DNA of 64,000 nucleotides from Flavobacterium cauense R2A-7 (GTDB taxonomy: Bacteria; Bacteroidota; Bacteroidia; Flavobacteriales; Flavobacteriaceae): assembly GCF_000498475.1 (NCBI RefSeq), contig NZ_AVBI01000001.1:372001-436000 (forward strand). The letters run 5' to 3'. Position numbers and translations under genes: made by a program. The notes beneath the pieces are model-generated. The model saw only the letters and a program-made list of their open reading frames with translations. It was not told the origin of the DNA and searched no databases. Positions within the stretch are counted from its first letter, which is position 1. Every line of letters begins with the position of its first letter. Below are positions 61,183-64,000 of the stretch, in pieces.

Positions 61183-61842
61183 TTAATCGATGTTCATTTC
61201 CGGAATATCCCCTTCGATGATTAACTCGGCTTCGGTTGCTTTGATAATCTCTTCTACCGAAACGCCAGGTGCTCTTTCCAGAAGTTTGAAACCTTTCGGA
61301 GTTACTTCCATAACGGCCAATTCCGTAACCACTTTTTTCACACAGCCCACACCGGTTAATGGTAACGTACATTTTTTAAGGATTTTCGATTCACCCGCTT
61401 TGTTTACGTGCATCATCGCTACAATGATATTTTCTGCGGAAGCGACCAAATCCATCGCGCCACCCATACCTTTTACCATTTTCCCCGGAATTTTCCAGTT
61501 GGCAATGTCTCCGTTTTCCGAAACTTCCATTGCGCCTAGAATCGTTAAATCGACTTTCTGCGCACGAATCATTCCGAAACTGAAAGCCGAGTCAAAGAAA
61601 CTCGCGCCCGGTAAAGTAGTAATCGTTTGCTTACCCGCGTTGATGATATCCGCATCTTCTTCCCCTTCAAAAGGGAACGGCCCCATACCCAACACACCGT
61701 TTTCACTCTGGAATTCTACTTCGATATCATGACGTACATAATTGGCAACCAACGTTGGAATACCGATTCCTAAATTTACGAAATAACGGTCTTTCACTTC
61801 CTGTGCGATTCTTTTCGCAATCTGATTTTTATCTAAAGCCAT
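61183..61842 (-). CDS. scoB: 3-oxoacid CoA-transferase subunit B
   Basis: 219 residues. Active-site Glu in VEFQSENGVLGMGPFPFEG (Glu51 region), the SIG-type GIGIPTLVANYV near the N-terminus and the conserved C-terminal KCTLPLTGVGCVKKVVTELAV. With subunit A it moves CoA from succinyl-CoA to acetoacetate. It starts 2 bases after subunit A. Confidence 0.95.
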   Translation of the reverse strand: MALDKNQIAKRIAQEVKDRYFVNLGIGIPTLVANYVRHDIEVEFQSENGVLGMGPFPFEGEEDADIINAGKQTITTLPGASFFDSAFSFGMIRAQKVDLTILGAMEVSENGDIANWKIPGKMVKGMGGAMDLVASAENIIVAMMHVNKAGESKILKKCTLPLTGVGCVKKVVTELAVMEVTPKGFKLLERAPGVSVEEIIKATEAELIIEGDIPEMNID

Positions 61843-61844
61843 GA

Positions 61845-62546
61845 TTAGTCTCTTTTACGGGTTGTACGTTGCTCAATTCTCTTTTCGAATTTTTCACCTT
61901 GGAAAATACGTTGCACCATAATTCCCGGTATGTGAATCTGATTCGGGTCTAAACTCCCTACTGGTAGCAATTCCTCCACCTCAGCGATGGTGATTTTTGC
62001 TGCACCGGCCATACATCCGTTAAAATTTCTTGCCGTTCCTTTGAAGATTAAATTTCCGGCTTCATCGCCTTTCCAGGCTTTTACAATGGAAAAATCAGCT
62101 TTATAGGCCAACTCCATTACATGCATTTTTCCGTTAAACTCTCGTGTTTCTTTTCCTTCCGCAACTTCAGTTCCGTAACCTGCTGGAGTGAAAAATGCAG
62201 GGATCCCGGCTTGCGCTGCACGACATTTTTCGGCTAAGGTACCTTGCGGGGTTAATTCCACATCCAATTCACCGCTTAACATCTGACGTTCGAATTCGGC
62301 ATTTTCCCCTACATACGAGGAAATCATTTTCTTAATTTGGCGTTTTTGCAATAACAATCCCAATCCGAAATCGTCCACACCTGCATTATTGGAAATACAG
62401 GTTAAATCTTTCACATCTTTTTTCACCAACTCGGCAATACTGTTTTCGGGAATTCCGCAAAGGCCGAAACCGCCCAACATGATGGTCTGCCCGTCTTTTA
62501 TATCGTGTAATGCTTCTTCCACATTACGCACTTTTTTATTGATCAT
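61845..62546 (-). CDS. scoA: 3-oxoacid CoA-transferase subunit A
   Basis: 233 residues. The glycine-rich nucleotide-like [24 protein letters not shown] (19-42), [17 protein letters not shown], and [29 protein letters not shown] (about 78-106) are family blocks. It ends with the C-terminal [12 protein letters not shown]. Forms the heterodimer with scoB. Confidence 0.95.
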   Translation of the reverse strand: MINKKVRNVEEALHDIKDGQTIMLGGFGLCGIPENSIAELVKKDVKDLTCISNNAGVDDFGLGLLLQKRQIKKMISSYVGENAEFERQMLSGELDVELTPQGTLAEKCRAAQAGIPAFFTPAGYGTEVAEGKETREFNGKMHVMELAYKADFSIVKAWKGDEAGNLIFKGTARNFNGCMAGAAKITIAEVEELLPVGSLDPNQIHIPGIMVQRIFQGEKFEKRIEQRTTRKRD

Positions 62547-62587
62547 GGTTGTTTGTGTTTGTTTAATTCTGGCCTAAAAGTATAAAA

Positions 62588-62613
62588 AAAACGCCTTTTA
62601 AAAAAGGCGTTTT
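62588..62613 (-). terminator. terminator of the penicillin-binding protein gene
   Basis: AAAACGCCTTTT (62588-62599) pairs with AAAAGGCGTTTT (62602-62613) across a 2-base loop; T tract on the minus strand. Confidence 0.88.
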
Positions 62614-62617
62614 GTAT

Positions 62618-64000
62618 TTAGAAATCGAATTCTTCGGTTTGCGTGTCTTCTTCAACAGCGAGACTGTCGACCACCACTTTCTTAGGCGTCCAGCAATCTA
62701 CCTTAACAGAATAATTTTCTGGTTTTTCAAACGGTTTCTGAGAAACGTTCAATGATTTGTCTTCATAACATTTTTTCATGAATATCCCCCAGATCGGTAA
62801 GGCCATCGTAGCCCCCTGTCCCATATTGGTTTGTTCGAAATGTGCGGAACGGTCTTCATTACCCACCCATACTCCGGCAGCCAAATTTGGCACCATTCCG
62901 ATAAACCAACCGTCGGAGTTGTTTTGAGAAGTTCCGGTTTTACCTGCTATCGGGTTTCTTAAATTATACGGAACCCCGGTAACTCTGGCAGACTCCGGAG
63001 CACTTCCCCAACGCAAACGGGAACCGGTACCGTATTCGGTAACCCCTTCCATCAATTTAATCATGGTATAGGCAACGTCTTTACTCATTACATCACGAGA
63101 CTCCGGAATCGGTTCATATAAAACCACTCCGTTTTTATCCACAATTTTTACGATTACCTGAGGTTTCATGTAAACGCCCTGATTGGCGAACGTGCTGAAA
63201 GCCGCCACCATTTCTTCCACCGTAATATCTACCGCCCCTAATGCAATAGAAGGCTGAACCGGGATTTTAGAACTTACTCCTAATTTTTTTGTGATATCCA
63301 CTACCGCTTCAGGTCCAACTTTATCAATCAATTTAGCAGAAACCGTATTAATGGAATTTGCCAAAGCCGATTTCAGATTCACCAAACCCCGGTAACTTCC
63401 GTTTGAATTTTTTGGTGTCCAATCGGCATCGATTCCATAACGTCCTTTAGGCATGGTAAAAGGAGAATCGACTATGGAATCACAAGGGGACATTTTCAAC
63501 TGTTCAATAGCCGTAGCGTATAAGAACGGTTTGAACGTAGAACCTACCTGTCTTGCTCCCTGCCCAACGTGATCGTATTGGAAATGTTTGTAATTGATTC
63601 CGCCAACCCATGCTTTAACGTGGCCAGTTTGTGGCTCCATGGCCATCATTCCGGTTTGAAGGAAGTGTTTGTAATATAAAATCGAATCACGCGGCGTTAA
63701 CAACGTATCTTTTTCTCCTTTCCAGGTAAACACTTTCATTTTAGTTGGAACGTCGAATGATTTTACAATTTTATTCTCGTCAAAACCTTTCTCGTTCATA
63801 ATACGCCAACGTTCTGAGTTTTTCATGGAACGTTCCATGATTAATTTTGTTTCGGCCGGAGTAATGTTTATGAACGGCGCGTTTGGATTGTCTTTTTGTC
63901 TTTTATTGAACTCCTGTTGTAAATTGGCAAGGTGTTCGGATGCCGCTTCTTCTGCATATTGCTGCATCCTAGAATCGATAGTAGTGTAGATTTTCAATCC
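62618..64000 (-). CDS. mrcA: penicillin-binding protein 1A, C-terminal part
   Basis: 459 residues are visible; the N-terminal glycosyltransferase domain lies beyond 64000. Transpeptidase motifs: VGSTFKPFLYATAIEQ (S-x-x-K, about 150), SALANSINTVSAKLI (S-x-N, about 210) and the K-T-G of AGKTGTSQNNSDGWFIG (about 353). The C-terminus is acidic (VEEDTQTEEFDF). Bifunctional peptidoglycan synthase in the inner membrane. Confidence 0.93.
   Translation of the reverse strand, partial: GLKIYTTIDSRMQQYAEEAASEHLANLQQEFNKRQKDNPNAPFINITPAETKLIMERSMKNSERWRIMNEKGFDENKIVKSFDVPTKMKVFTWKGEKDTLLTPRDSILYYKHFLQTGMMAMEPQTGHVKAWVGGINYKHFQYDHVGQGARQVGSTFKPFLYATAIEQLKMSPCDSIVDSPFTMPKGRYGIDADWTPKNSNGSYRGLVNLKSALANSINTVSAKLIDKVGPEAVVDITKKLGVSSKIPVQPSIALGAVDITVEEMVAAFSTFANQGVYMKPQVIVKIVDKNGVVLYEPIPESRDVMSKDVAYTMIKLMEGVTEYGTGSRLRWGSAPESARVTGVPYNLRNPIAGKTGTSQNNSDGWFIGMVPNLAAGVWVGNEDRSAHFEQTNMGQGATMALPIWGIFMKKCYEDKSLNVSQKPFEKPENYSVKVDCWTPKKVVVDSLAVEEDTQTEEFDF

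Noticed and set aside
1..64000. CRISPR arrays, tRNA, rRNA or intact insertion sequences
   Set aside because: Scanned intergenic regions by eye; no regularly spaced repeats, cloverleaf candidates or transposase genes were found, though small RNAs could be missed.

Overview
The window looks like chromosomal DNA of a Flavobacterium-type member of the Flavobacteriaceae (Bacteroidetes). The evidence is moderate GC, hardly any Shine-Dalgarno sites, repeated use of the Bacteroidetes -7 element TAnnTTTG upstream of genes, a type IX secretion sorting domain, a SusC-style TonB receptor N-terminus, bacillithiol-linked enzymes, and a heme cluster in the AraC-hemA-C-D-E-F-B order that I recall from this family. 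No tRNA, rRNA, CRISPR array, complete insertion sequence or prophage was seen.

Layout. 1-6.8 kb: the start of an LD-carboxypeptidase, a His/Cys-repeat lipoprotein, then metG and a tight run of four genes (unknown secreted protein, HAD phosphatase, CAT-like acyltransferase, histone-deacetylase-like hydrolase). 6.8-13.1 kb: HRDC protein, ssb, YfiT-type bacillithiol transferase, a zinc-ribbon protein, a NUMOD4/HNH-like protein with a helix-turn-helix, a nucleotide-sugar-epimerase-like protein, an EamA transporter and an M13 peptidase. 13.1-16.5 kb: a giant T9SS-secreted beta-propeller protein. 16.6-26.1 kb: a metal block with SCO1, feoA-feoB plus a tiny FeoB-associated Cys-rich gene, mntR-mntH(Usp fusion)-lipoprotein, a divergent TonB receptor with a thioredoxin-like partner, and a bacilliredoxin. 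26.2-31.5 kb: lipid genes (plsC, acyl-ACP desaturase), an HD hydrolase, a cassette-like DUF4386 gene, a helical-repeat protein and YiaA. 31.6-32.6 kb: a DUF1573 protein and a frameshifted fulvocin C-related bacteriocin precursor. 32.7-38.0 kb: gdhA, then the hemH-hemJ-histidine kinase-crotonase operon.

38.3-43.5 kb holds the most unusual locus: six exported paralogues arranged as two tandem A-B-C triplets. Each triplet is preceded by the same promoter-like pair of boxes (ACGCAACCG, 14 bases, CATCT), which resembles an ECF sigma-factor promoter. The array sits between the hemH operon and the AraC-hemA region. 43.5-50.9 kb: AraC regulator and hemA-C-D-E-F-B with a trailing cytochrome c lipoprotein. 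50.9-58.2 kb: membrane protein/XRE pair, ogt, serine hydrolase, PolB-like exonuclease, SpmA/B-type transporter-like protein, two small ORFs and class I fumarase, with remnants of intergenic repeats. 58.2-64 kb: a propeller lipoprotein, rlmI, the two 3-oxoacid CoA-transferase subunits and the C-terminal part of penicillin-binding protein 1A.

How it fits together: much of the window serves metal and heme physiology (Fe import, Mn import and sensing, a metal-regulated TonB receptor, complete tetrapyrrole synthesis to heme, cytochromes, Fe-S and di-iron enzymes, bacillithiol redox buffering). Accessory material is confined to short insertions: the six-gene array, the fulvocin locus, the DUF4386 cassette and the small repeat-flanked ORF.
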